A stretch of DNA of 34,406 nucleotides from NCBI GenBank assembly GCA_021818865.1, contig JAKASX010000033.1:1-34406 (forward strand), given 5' to 3'. The first letter of the stretch is position 1, and each line of letters starts with the position of its first letter. This DNA comes from Acidobacteriota bacterium. GTDB taxonomy: Bacteria > Acidobacteriota > Terriglobia > Acidiferrales > UBA7541. Shown here piece after piece: positions 27,101-33,422 of the stretch. The position numbers and the translations under genes were made by a program. The notes beneath the pieces are model-generated. The model was not told where the DNA came from. It did not search any database and worked only from the letters and a program-made list of their open reading frames with translations.

Positions 27101-28762
27101 ACGGTCGGCGGTTCAACTCCTTCCGGCTGCACGGTGAGCGTCACGAGCGAAGGTTCGGAGACGACGATCATCGGCCAGTCCGCCACGCAGATCACCGCCA
27201 GCGTTCCCGCCGCCTGTATTGCGCTCGGAGGCGTCGCCGAGGTCAGCGTCTCCGATTCCACTCAGACGCCGAACACCACCAACACGCTCGAGTTCACCGT
27301 CACGTCAACTACACCCACCGTCAACACCATCAGTCCCGTCACCGGCACAGCCAATAATTCGCTCGCGATGACGCTCTCCGGCACGGGCTTCGCCTCGAAT
27401 TCGACGGTTGGCTTGCAAACCGAACTCGGCAATTACGCCTGCAACCCGATCGCCGCCGCCAGCGCTACGAGCGCCCAACTCACCGCCAATATCACCGCCG
27501 CTTGCCTGCAATATGGCGGCATATTCTTCGTCAACGCCATCAACCCCGCGCCCGGCGGCGGGTCCTCGAACCCGAACCTGATCGCGGCTGCGTCTCCTTA
27601 CGGCACCGCATGCGCCGGAATGACTACGCCCGGCTGCCTGCTCACCGTCACCGGCGCCACGCCATCCAACGCGAATTTCAGTACGGCGACCTCCATCAAT
27701 AGTTCCTCGTTCAGCGTCACCGAAGACACGGCGTACGCCAACGGCGGGTCGGCGCCCGGGCCCAACCTGGCGAATGTATCCACCGATAACTACTGTGGCG
27801 ATGGCGCGCCCCTCAGCAGTTCCGGTGTCCCGGATAATGGCGACGCCAATGCCGTCTGGTTTTCTTACACGCCGTCAGGCAGCGTGACCGCCGAATTCGA
27901 TACGATTGGCAGCACCTACGACACGATTCTCTCCGTCTGGTCGGGTTCTTCGATCAACAACCTGACCAGCGTCGCCTGCAACGACGATATTTCTCTCGGC
28001 GTGAACCGCGTTTCCCAGATTTCCAATCTCAGCCTCAACGGCGGCACCACTTACTACATCATGGTCTCCACGTTCGGCGTGCCGATTCTCAATGGCAGCG
28101 GCAGCCTTACTAGTCTTCTGGCCGACGGTGGCAAGTTGGTGTTCAACGCGAGCGTTGGCGCCGTTTCAAACGTGGCGTTCACCGCCAGCGCCTCGACTCC
28201 CAATCCCGCTTCCGTTTCTCCCGGTTCGTCCTCTTCGGACACGCTCACGCTCACGCCGCAATCCGGCAGCCCCAGCGGAACGGTCACGATGCAGCCGTGC
28301 ACCAATTCGGCAAACAATTCGACCATCACCTGCACCTATTCCTCGAGCAGCGTTAACCTGAGCGGAAGCAGCTCGGCCTCGGTGGCCGTAACCATCAATA
28401 CCGTCTCGAATGGCGCGTTGCCGCCTGGCGCGCCGTTCGGTGCCCCGCCCATCGGTTGGCTCGCGGTGCTGATTGCCGCCGCGTCAGTCGGCGTTTTCCT
28501 GCTGATGCGGCGTAACGTCGCGCGTCGCGCGCGAGCCGGCGCGGCTACGGGCCTCAGCCCGGTGCCGCTCCGCGCCAGCGTCCTAGCCGCGCTCGGCTTC
28601 GCTTTGCTCGCCGGCATGCTGATCTTCCAAAGCGCCTGCGGCGGTGGAGGCTCGGCCCCTCCCACGACCACGGGCACGCCGGCTGGCAACTACACGGTCA
28701 CGATCCCCACGTCGCCCGCGGCGGCAAACGGCAACCAGTCGGTCACGGTGACGGTGCTATAG
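24173..28762 (+). CDS. large exported BNR/sortilin-like beta-propeller protein
   Basis: 1529 residues. A signal peptide (HIVLSLSALAASALVLVAYA) is followed by a charged helix (about residues 30-105). Then come about 800 residues of BNR/sortilin-like repeats, with Asp-box-like motifs such as TNAGTTWTPLTDG (about 161), STNGGSTWTDISN (about 478) and TTDGAVSWNEISPD (about 690), closing at GTHGRSVWALALG (about 925). Two IPT/TIG-like Ig folds (about 940-1150) and a PPC-like domain (about 1190-1320) follow, then an Ig-like strand region. The end is unusual: a membrane helix (about 1427-1444), a basic stretch, a second hydrophobic stretch ending SACGGGGS (about 1470-1490) and a tail containing PAGNYTVTIP. 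It is probably surface-exposed, but its ligand or enzyme activity is unknown. I chose GTG 24173 because AGGAGGT lies just upstream and it puts the signal peptide first. Confidence 0.88.
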   Translation: MKFRHIVLSLSALAASALVLVAYAQKRGMFSSSFTRKGKRGEDDAQIIRARENWFYRQRAYPLPRIPAGARQRAWQQFLAARQQRDSLFQQKFGADYVKRAAAAALAAGVVNTAATWAPIGPQPSNDYFFQPYVSGRVTALVVDPCDSTGHTVFLGGAQGGLWLTTNAGTTWTPLTDGAPSLAIGSLAVPPSTPGGAGCVGTVSKTVYVGTGEENFSYDSYYGAGVLTCTTTNGSTYSCTPDQTLGAFNAQSQPLTPDSGGPYIGGLAVDPQNPSIMLAAVQGYQSVLPSGIWCSQNAGVSWTHVAPSVTQEVATGVAFDSAGVGYAAIGNTDGSGNLNGVYSSSTPISSCTSPAPTFTNLGGLNNLAGGQSAMGRISISVYSGSSASSDEIFAAIATASNDSSTLLGVFKSTNGGSSWSQSDPNSSLVTSSGGFCNNQCFYDIPITIDPRNQNVIYAGGAAPNSSYGATVIASTNGGSTWTDISNNSCTNCFTGLHVDTHAFAFTPPGDSNDMVYVGTDGGAWYNTTPESPTSTQVWTDLNSTLALTQVYPGVSNDPGGWTYRSFLGSQDNGTQVFGQQSVSTLPLSWDNTLSCGDGAVTLVDPLIPSTVYTECAYIPGVIGGVLESLQNGSADDSATAGTTTFFSASNGINLSDNGNFITPLAIDPEATGSTGDAQTLYFGTIYVYQTTDGAVSWNEISPDLSGDNSSNSGVSSFCATNSGYCALTTIGVAPKNSNEVATGSNAADLYLSTNATQGTSSTWTEVGNPSTTVVGSSGSSTLPPSAVTQVAMDGSGNLYATYSGFSGNFQVNGSTVPIAPGHVFYGLVANASGTPTVTWTDVSSAAACVTGTGNLPNIPVNSIVVDPDKPGQLFVGTDVGVYVGELQGSAPAYTGGCWQPLGSGLPNSAVLSLSLNDASRTLLAGTHGRSVWALALGDQSAFSLGTLSPASANAGGPAFTMNLVGQGFTSGSTVNWTVGGSTPSGCTVSVTSEGSETTIIGQSATQITASVPAACIALGGVAEVSVSDSTQTPNTTNTLEFTVTSTTPTVNTISPVTGTANNSLAMTLSGTGFASNSTVGLQTELGNYACNPIAAASATSAQLTANITAACLQYGGIFFVNAINPAPGGGSSNPNLIAAASPYGTACAGMTTPGCLLTVTGATPSNANFSTATSINSSSFSVTEDTAYANGGSAPGPNLANVSTDNYCGDGAPLSSSGVPDNGDANAVWFSYTPSGSVTAEFDTIGSTYDTILSVWSGSSINNLTSVACNDDISLGVNRVSQISNLSLNGGTTYYIMVSTFGVPILNGSGSLTSLLADGGKLVFNASVGAVSNVAFTASASTPNPASVSPGSSSSDTLTLTPQSGSPSGTVTMQPCTNSANNSTITCTYSSSSVNLSGSSSASVAVTINTVSNGALPPGAPFGAPPIGWLAVLIAAASVGVFLLMRRNVARRARAGAATGLSPVPLRASVLAALGFALLAGMLIFQSACGGGGSAPPTTTGTPAGNYTVTIPTSPAAANGNQSVTVTVL

Positions 28763-28786
28763 CGCAGGCCGCATCTTATCTAGGCT

Positions 28787-28840
28787 GGCAGGGGCACGCC
28801 CGGCTTGCCGCTGATTGGCGGCATGCACCGTGCCCCTGCC
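28787..28840. repeat. compound inverted repeat after the BNR gene
   Basis: GGCAGGGGCACG (28787-28798) pairs perfectly with CGTGCCCCTGCC (28829-28840). A second 6-bp hairpin (TGCCGC/GCGGCA, 28806-28811 and 28818-28823) lies inside the 30-nt loop. It may be a REP-like element and may also help end the BNR transcript. Confidence 0.55.
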
Positions 28841-28865
28841 GTTCCTCCGTGCTGTTTGTTGTAGC

Positions 28866-28889
28866 GCCGCCTTCCAGGCGGCCGTTTTT
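28866..28889 (+). terminator. rho-independent terminator candidate
   Basis: GCCGCC-TTCCA-GGCGGC forms a 6-bp GC stem with a 5-nt loop, followed by CGTTTTT. It lies 104 bases after the BNR gene and before the radical SAM gene, where a terminator is expected. It is the clearest such signal in the window. Confidence 0.6.
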
Positions 28890-28940
28890 CGGTTGTTCCA
28901 CGGCCGCGAGCGATCGTGCGCCATTTCCATGGCCCGTTGC

Positions 28941-28946
28941 TAAAAT
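28941..28946 (+). promoter_or_regulatory. candidate -10 box for the radical SAM gene
   Basis: TAAAAT ends 12 nt before the ATG at 28959, preceded by TTGC. If used, the transcript would start about 6 nt before the ATG and be nearly leaderless. No Shine-Dalgarno sequence is seen at this start, which agrees. No clear -35 box is found. Confidence 0.35.
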
Positions 28947-28958
28947 GGGCTCTCGCCC

Positions 28959-30542
28959 ATGAATGTTCTCCTCATTTCCACGTACGAACTGGGCCGCCAA
29001 CCGTTCGGCTTGGCTTCTCCCGCGGCGTGGCTGTGCCAGGCCGGCCACGCAGTCCGCTGCCTGGATCTTTCGCGGGAACCGTTCGACGAATCAGCGGCGG
29101 GGTGGGCGGATCTCATCGCTTTCTACGTTCCCATGCACACGGCCACGCGACTGGCCGCCGGACTCGTCGAGCCGGTACGCCGCGCGAATCCGGCCGCGCA
29201 CATCTGTTTCTACGGTCTTTACGCCCCGGTCAACGAACCCTGGCTGCGCCGTCTCGGCGCCCAGACCATCCTTGGCGGCGAATTCGAATCCGCTCTGGTC
29301 CATCTCGCCGATCGGCTCGGCAATTCACAATCCGGCTCGATTTCACGCGAGGCGCATGATGCGAGTGGCACCGCTGTCATCCTTCGGGCCCCGATGCACC
29401 CCATCGGGGCCCGAAGGATCTCGGCGTCGGAAGCATCCACGTCGGTGGCCATTCGGAAACCGCCGGAGCAACCCAATGCCGTTCAGTCCGAGCCGCTGAT
29501 TTCTCTCGCTCGCCAGCAATTTCACGTCCCCGATCGTTCTCTTCTCGTTCCGCTCGATCGTTACGCCCACCTTCGTTTGCCCGACGGCCGCGAACTCGTC
29601 TCGGGCTACACGGAAGCCAGCCGCGGCTGCAAGCATCGCTGTCGCCATTGCCCGATCGTTCCCGTCTACGACGGCGTGTTTCGCATCGTGCAGCCGGAAA
29701 TCGTTTTGGAAGACGTTCGCCGCCAGGTGCGCGCCGGCGCCCGCCACGTCACGTTCGGCGATCCCGATTTTTTCAACGGCCCGCGCCACGCGCTCGAAAT
29801 CGTGCGCGCGCTTCACGCCGAATTTCCCGAACTCAGCTACGACGTCACGATCAAGGTCGAGCATCTGCTCGCCCGTGCTTCGAATCTCGCCGTTCTCCGC
29901 GATACCGGCTGCCTTTTCGTCACCACGGCCGTCGAATCGCTCGACGACCAGGTGCTGGCAAAACTCGAAAAAGGGCACACGCGCGCGGATTTTCTCGATG
30001 TCGTCGCGCTCATGCGCCGCGTCGGCCTCGCGATCCAGCCGACTTTTATCCCTTTCACCCCATGGACCACGCTCGATTCCTATCTCGATCTGCTCGATAC
30101 GCTCGCCTCGCTCGATTTGGCCGAAACCATCGCGCCCGTCCAACTTGCGATTCGCCTGCTCGTTCCCGCCGGCTCGCGCCTGCTCGAACTCGAAGAAATG
30201 CGGCAGCTGCTCGATCCGTTCGATCCCGCAATGCTCACCCATCCCTGGCGCCACGCCGATCCTCGCGTGGATCGCTTGCAACAGGAAATCGCCGCCGTCG
30301 TGGAAAATTCCCGCTCGCAAAATGTATCGCGATCGGAAATTGTCGTTCGCGCGCATGGCGCCGCGCTCGCTGCCGCTGGCCGCGCGCCCGTTTCGTCCGC
30401 GTTCGAATCGCCGCGTCTCTCGCGCGCCGCCATCCCTTTCCTCACCGAACCCTGGTACTGTTGAGCCGAGCCGACCGGCGAGCAGTTGGCTCCCATCCGC
30501 AAAGCGCGACAGAGTCTCCATCACGCCGATTCCTTCGTGTGA
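28959..30542 (+). CDS. CUAEP-tail radical SAM selenoprotein (UGA at 30462-30464 read as Sec)
   Basis: With UGA read as selenocysteine the product has 527 residues; with an ordinary stop it would end at 30464 after 501. Residues 1-120 (MNVLLISTYELGRQPFGLAS onward) form a B12-binding-like fold without DxHxxG. The radical SAM cluster is C224, C228 and C231 (GCKHRCRHC). VTFGDPDFFNGP and FVTTAVESL belong to the barrel. The apparent C-terminus PFLTEPWYC is followed by TGA and then codons for Ala-Glu-Pro, giving C501-U502-A-E-P and 22 more residues. This matches the CUAEP/CCAEP-tail radical SAM (seleno)protein family as I remember its NCBI name; its reaction is not known to me. A 50-residue linker holds a palindromic insertion (29379-29419). 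The extended frame ends 3 nt before the ATP-grasp gene. Radical SAM identity is firm; Sec insertion is a strong inference. Confidence 0.88.
29379..29419. repeat. perfect 18-bp inverted repeat inside the radical SAM gene
   Basis: The arm at 29379-29396 (ATCCTTCGGGCCCCGATG) is the exact reverse complement of 29402-29419, with a 5-nt loop. It is in frame (residues 141-154) in a poorly structured linker between the two domains. Its ends (GTCATCCT and AGGATC) match the intergenic repeat at 13221-13246. Confidence 0.85.
30462..30492 (+). promoter_or_regulatory. Sec UGA codon and candidate bacterial SECIS hairpin
   Basis: After the UGA (30462-30464), GAGCCGA (30468-30474) pairs with TTGGCTC (30486-30492) in a 7-bp stem with one G-U pair. 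The 11-nt loop (CCGGCGAGCAG) lies 11-21 nt after the UGA. Bacterial SECIS elements, recognised by SelB, sit directly behind the UGA and expose G residues in the apical loop, which this one does. Confidence 0.6.
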
Positions 30543-30545
30543 CCG

Positions 30546-31877
30546 ATGTCCGCGTGCTACGCTGGAATTCGCGCCGCCATGACCGCTTCCGCCCAGCCGA
30601 AACGCCTGCTGCTGCTTTCGAGCAAATTCGGCTATCAAACGAAGGCCTTCGCCGATGCCGCCGTCCGCGTTGGCGCGGAAGTCCTTTTCGGCACTGACCG
30701 TTGCCGCCGCCTCGACGATCCCTGGGGTGACGCCGCGCTTCCGCTTCATTTCGAAGATCCGGAAAATTCAGCCGAAAAAATCGTTCGTCTCTCAGCGAAA
30801 TTGCCGTTTGACGCCATTCTGGCGCTGGGCGACCACCCCGCGCTCGCCGCGGCACACGCTGCGCGCCGGCTCGGGCTGCGTGGAAATCCCGTTTCGGCGG
30901 TGGAAAATTGCGCGACGAAACTCCGCCAGCGCCAGACGCTCGCTGCCGCCGGACTTCCCGTTCCGTCTTTTTTCGATTTCCGGCTCGACGATCCGCTCTC
31001 GGCAGTTCTCTCTCGCGTCCGTTTCCCCTGCGTCCTGAAACCGCTCGTTCTCGCGGCGAGTCAGGGGGTCATTCGCGCCGACGATCCCGCGGGCTTCGAC
31101 CGCGCCCTGAATCGCATTCGCGCGCTGGTGGAATCGCCGCCGGTACGCGCCGGCCATCGCGAGGGACTCGATCGGCTGCTCGTCGAATCCTACGTTCCGG
31201 GCAGGGAAGTGGCCGTCGAGGGTTTGCTGGTGGATGGAAATCTGCGCGTGCTCGCGATTTTCGATAAACCCGATCCGCTCGAAGGCCCGTTTTTCGAGGA
31301 AACGATATACGTCACGCCTTCGCGCCTTCCGCTCGCGGCGCAAAACGCGATTCGCGATTGCGCCCAGGATGCCGTGCGCGCGCTCGGACTCACCGACGGC
31401 CCGCTCCACGCCGAATTCCGCGTCGAAGGTGATCGTCCTTGGGCGCTTGAGCTTCAACCGCGCCCGATCGGCGGCCTGTGTGCCCGCGCGCTGCGTTTCG
31501 GCCCCGCGCGCATCGGCCTCGAAGAATTGCTCGTTCGCCGCGCGCTTGACATCCCCGGCTGGCAGGACGAACGCGAGCCGGAGGCGTCAGGCGTGATGAT
31601 GATTCCCGTTCCGCACAGCGGAATTTTGGAGGGTGTCGCGGGCGTCGAAGAAGCTCAAGCCACGCCGGGAATCGTCGGCCTGGAAATCACCGCGCGCCTG
31701 CGCGATCCGCTCATCGCGTGGCCCGAAGGTTCCAGCTACCCAGGTTTCCTCTTCGCCCGCGCCGATTCTCCCGCCGCGGTCGAATCGGCCCTGCGCAAAG
31801 CCCATGCCTGCTTGCGCTTCGAAATCTCCGACGAATTGCCAGTCGAGCATCCCGCGGCGCACGAGCGTTCCGCCTGA
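30546..31877 (+). CDS. ATP-grasp domain protein paired with the radical SAM selenoprotein
   Basis: 443 residues. The N-terminus (KRLLLLSSKFGYQTKAFADA) is the preATP-grasp Rossmann-like part. ATP-grasp elements follow: NCATKLRQRQTLAAAGLPVPSF, PCVLKPL with ASQGVIRA (nucleotide lysine and glycine-rich loop), LLVESYVPGREVAVEGLLV, and ELQPRPIGGL (metal-binding Glu and Asn/Gln region). This fold activates a carboxylate as acyl-phosphate and joins it to an amine or thiol, as in carboxylate-amine ligases; the substrate cannot be inferred. About 80 C-terminal residues resemble the extra domain of biotin carboxylase-type members. It starts 3 nt after the extended selenoprotein frame. ATG 30546 gives the tight spacing; ATG 30579 (MTASAQPKRLLLL) is an equally plausible start. 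Confidence 0.88.
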   Translation: MSACYAGIRAAMTASAQPKRLLLLSSKFGYQTKAFADAAVRVGAEVLFGTDRCRRLDDPWGDAALPLHFEDPENSAEKIVRLSAKLPFDAILALGDHPALAAAHAARRLGLRGNPVSAVENCATKLRQRQTLAAAGLPVPSFFDFRLDDPLSAVLSRVRFPCVLKPLVLAASQGVIRADDPAGFDRALNRIRALVESPPVRAGHREGLDRLLVESYVPGREVAVEGLLVDGNLRVLAIFDKPDPLEGPFFEETIYVTPSRLPLAAQNAIRDCAQDAVRALGLTDGPLHAEFRVEGDRPWALELQPRPIGGLCARALRFGPARIGLEELLVRRALDIPGWQDEREPEASGVMMIPVPHSGILEGVAGVEEAQATPGIVGLEITARLRDPLIAWPEGSSYPGFLFARADSPAAVESALRKAHACLRFEISDELPVEHPAAHERSA

Positions 31878-31949
31878 AGCGCAAACGCGCGGCCGGAAGG
31901 GTGTCTTTTTCGGAAGAAATTCTGGAATCCTGCGGTCAGCCGGCCTGAA

Positions 31950-32279
31950 TCAGCTTTTCGCTTTCGGCGGAACGTACCCTTCCGGCAATTTCGCACCCTC
32001 GCCGAAAAAGAACGCTTCCATCTGTTCTTCGATGAATTTCTGCGAATTGGGATCGAGCGGGTTCAGCCGGTACTCGTTGATGAGCATCTTCGAGTATTCA
32101 ATCCACATCCGCCACGCTTCTTTCGAAACGTTCTCGTAAATCCGTTTTCCCAGTTCGCCCTTCCATGGAGGCCGGTCGAGTCCGGGCATTTCCCGCCCGA
32201 ACTTCACGCAATTCACCATCCGCTGTCCCGGCTTGGCCGGTTCAGCCGCCGGCGGGGTCGAGCAAGGTTCATCGGCCAT
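31950..32279 (-). CDS. YggX-like Fe(II)-trafficking / oxidative damage protection protein
   Basis: 109 residues. The family core is easy to read: VNCVKFGREMPGLDRPPWKG, ELGKRIYENVSKEAWRMW, NEYRLNPLDPNSQKFIEEQM, FFFGEG. The cysteine of VNCVKF is the conserved one linked to iron-sulfur protection in YggX. The usual protein is near 90 residues. Here about 20 extra residues (MADEPCSTPPAAEPAKPGQR) precede the family's start; a methionine at residue 21 could be an internal start. ATG 32279 is favoured by GGGAGG 6-7 nt upstream. It is divergent from the glucokinase gene and convergent with the ATP-grasp gene. Confidence 0.93.
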   Translation of the reverse strand: MADEPCSTPPAAEPAKPGQRMVNCVKFGREMPGLDRPPWKGELGKRIYENVSKEAWRMWIEYSKMLINEYRLNPLDPNSQKFIEEQMEAFFFGEGAKLPEGYVPPKAKS

Positions 32280-32304
32280 CAGATTCCTCCCTTTCGCATT
32301 CCCC

Positions 32305-32334
32305 AAGATACTCTAAACCGCGCGCGTTTCCCAA
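32305..32334 (-). promoter_or_regulatory. candidate promoter of the yggX-like gene
   Basis: On the - strand TTGGGA (32329-32334) and TATCTT (32305-32310) are 18 nt apart, followed by a leader of about 20-25 nt with GGGAGG before the ATG at 32279. Spacing and placement are good; the boxes are imperfect. Confidence 0.45.
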
Positions 32335-32401
32335 GTCCCGCGGCTTGCCAATCCCACAGGGTTGAGGAAAGATGATTCCGGCTTTCATACAGGAGAATTT
32401 C

Positions 32402-33379
32402 ATGATCCTCGGCGGGGATATCGGCGGCACGAAAAGCAATCTGGCGGCATTCGAGCGCAGCGGCAAGCGCCTGCGCAAAATTTACGGGCGTCAATTCCCC
32501 AGCCGCGAAGTCGGTTCTTTCGAGGAAATGCTGCGCGCCTTCCTCGCCGATCTCGGCTCACGCGCGCGCTGCGAAGCCGCCTGTTTTGGCGTCGCCGGTC
32601 CCGTGATCGGCCGTTCGGTCCATCCGACGAATCTTTCCTGGCCCGTTGATGCCGACGTTGCGGGCGAAATCCTCGGCACCAGCCGCGTCGGCCTGCTCAA
32701 CGATATGGGCGCCACCTTCGCCGGCATCGATGCGCTCGAGCCCGAGGAACTCGTTTCCCTCCAAAAAGGCTCGCCCGCGCCCGGCGCGGCGCAATCGCTC
32801 ATCGCCGCGGGCACCGGGCTCGGCGAAAGTTTTCGCGTTCCCGTTCCCGGCGGCTACCAGGTGGTGCCGAGCGAAGGCGGCCATTCCGATTTCGCGCCGC
32901 GCACCGAAGAGGAAATCGAGTTCCTGCGCTTTCTCCGGAAAACGCAGACCTGGGTGGATGTCGAAAGTGTCGTTTCCGGCCGCGGTTTCCTGCTGCTCCA
33001 CCGTTTCCTCGGCCCGAGCGTCGACCACCCCGATTTCCACGACGACACCGAAGATCCCGCCGCGGAAATCACGCGCCGCGCGCTCGACGGCGCCTGCTCC
33101 ATCTGCGCCCAAGCCGTGGATTTGTGGGTTTCTCTTTACGGCGCCGAAGCCGGCAACCTTGCGCTCAAAACTCTCTCGCTCGGCGGCGTCTTCGTCGCCG
33201 GCGGCATCGCGGCAAAAATTCTGCCGAAATTTACCTCCGGTCGCTTCGTCGAGGCGTTTCTTCAGAAAGCAGCGCTCGCACGCCTGCTCGAAGCCATCCC
33301 CATCACCGTGGTTCTGAATCCCGAAACGCCGCTCGTCGGCGCCGCTGCGACTGCCGCCGCACTGCTCGATTCTGCCTGA
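32402..33379 (+). CDS. glk: glucokinase (bacterial Glk family)
   Basis: 325 residues; ATP-dependent phosphorylation of glucose to glucose 6-phosphate in the cytoplasm, feeding glycolysis. The phosphate-1 loop GGDIGGTKSNLA opens the protein. LLNDMGATFAGI carries the catalytic aspartate. AAGTGLGES, PSEGGHSDFAPRTEEE (with the EGGH glucose-binding region), SVVSGRGFLLLHRFL and GGVFVAGGIAAKILPKF follow in the order of the family, and the length is typical. ATG 32402 is preferred because AGGAG lies 6 nt upstream and it starts directly at the phosphate loop. ATG 32372, ten codons earlier, also has GAGGAAAG and cannot be excluded. Confidence 0.94.
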   Translation: MILGGDIGGTKSNLAAFERSGKRLRKIYGRQFPSREVGSFEEMLRAFLADLGSRARCEAACFGVAGPVIGRSVHPTNLSWPVDADVAGEILGTSRVGLLNDMGATFAGIDALEPEELVSLQKGSPAPGAAQSLIAAGTGLGESFRVPVPGGYQVVPSEGGHSDFAPRTEEEIEFLRFLRKTQTWVDVESVVSGRGFLLLHRFLGPSVDHPDFHDDTEDPAAEITRRALDGACSICAQAVDLWVSLYGAEAGNLALKTLSLGGVFVAGGIAAKILPKFTSGRFVEAFLQKAALARLLEAIPITVVLNPETPLVGAAATAAALLDSA

Positions 33380-33422
33380 TTTCCGCCCGCGCCGTTCGAA
33401 TTAGGGGCATTGACTGACGCCA

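Noticed and set aside
30462-30464. TGA as an ordinary stop of the radical SAM gene
   Set aside because: Not fully excluded, but the CUAEP codons, the hairpin and the 3-nt spacing to the next gene make selenocysteine more likely.
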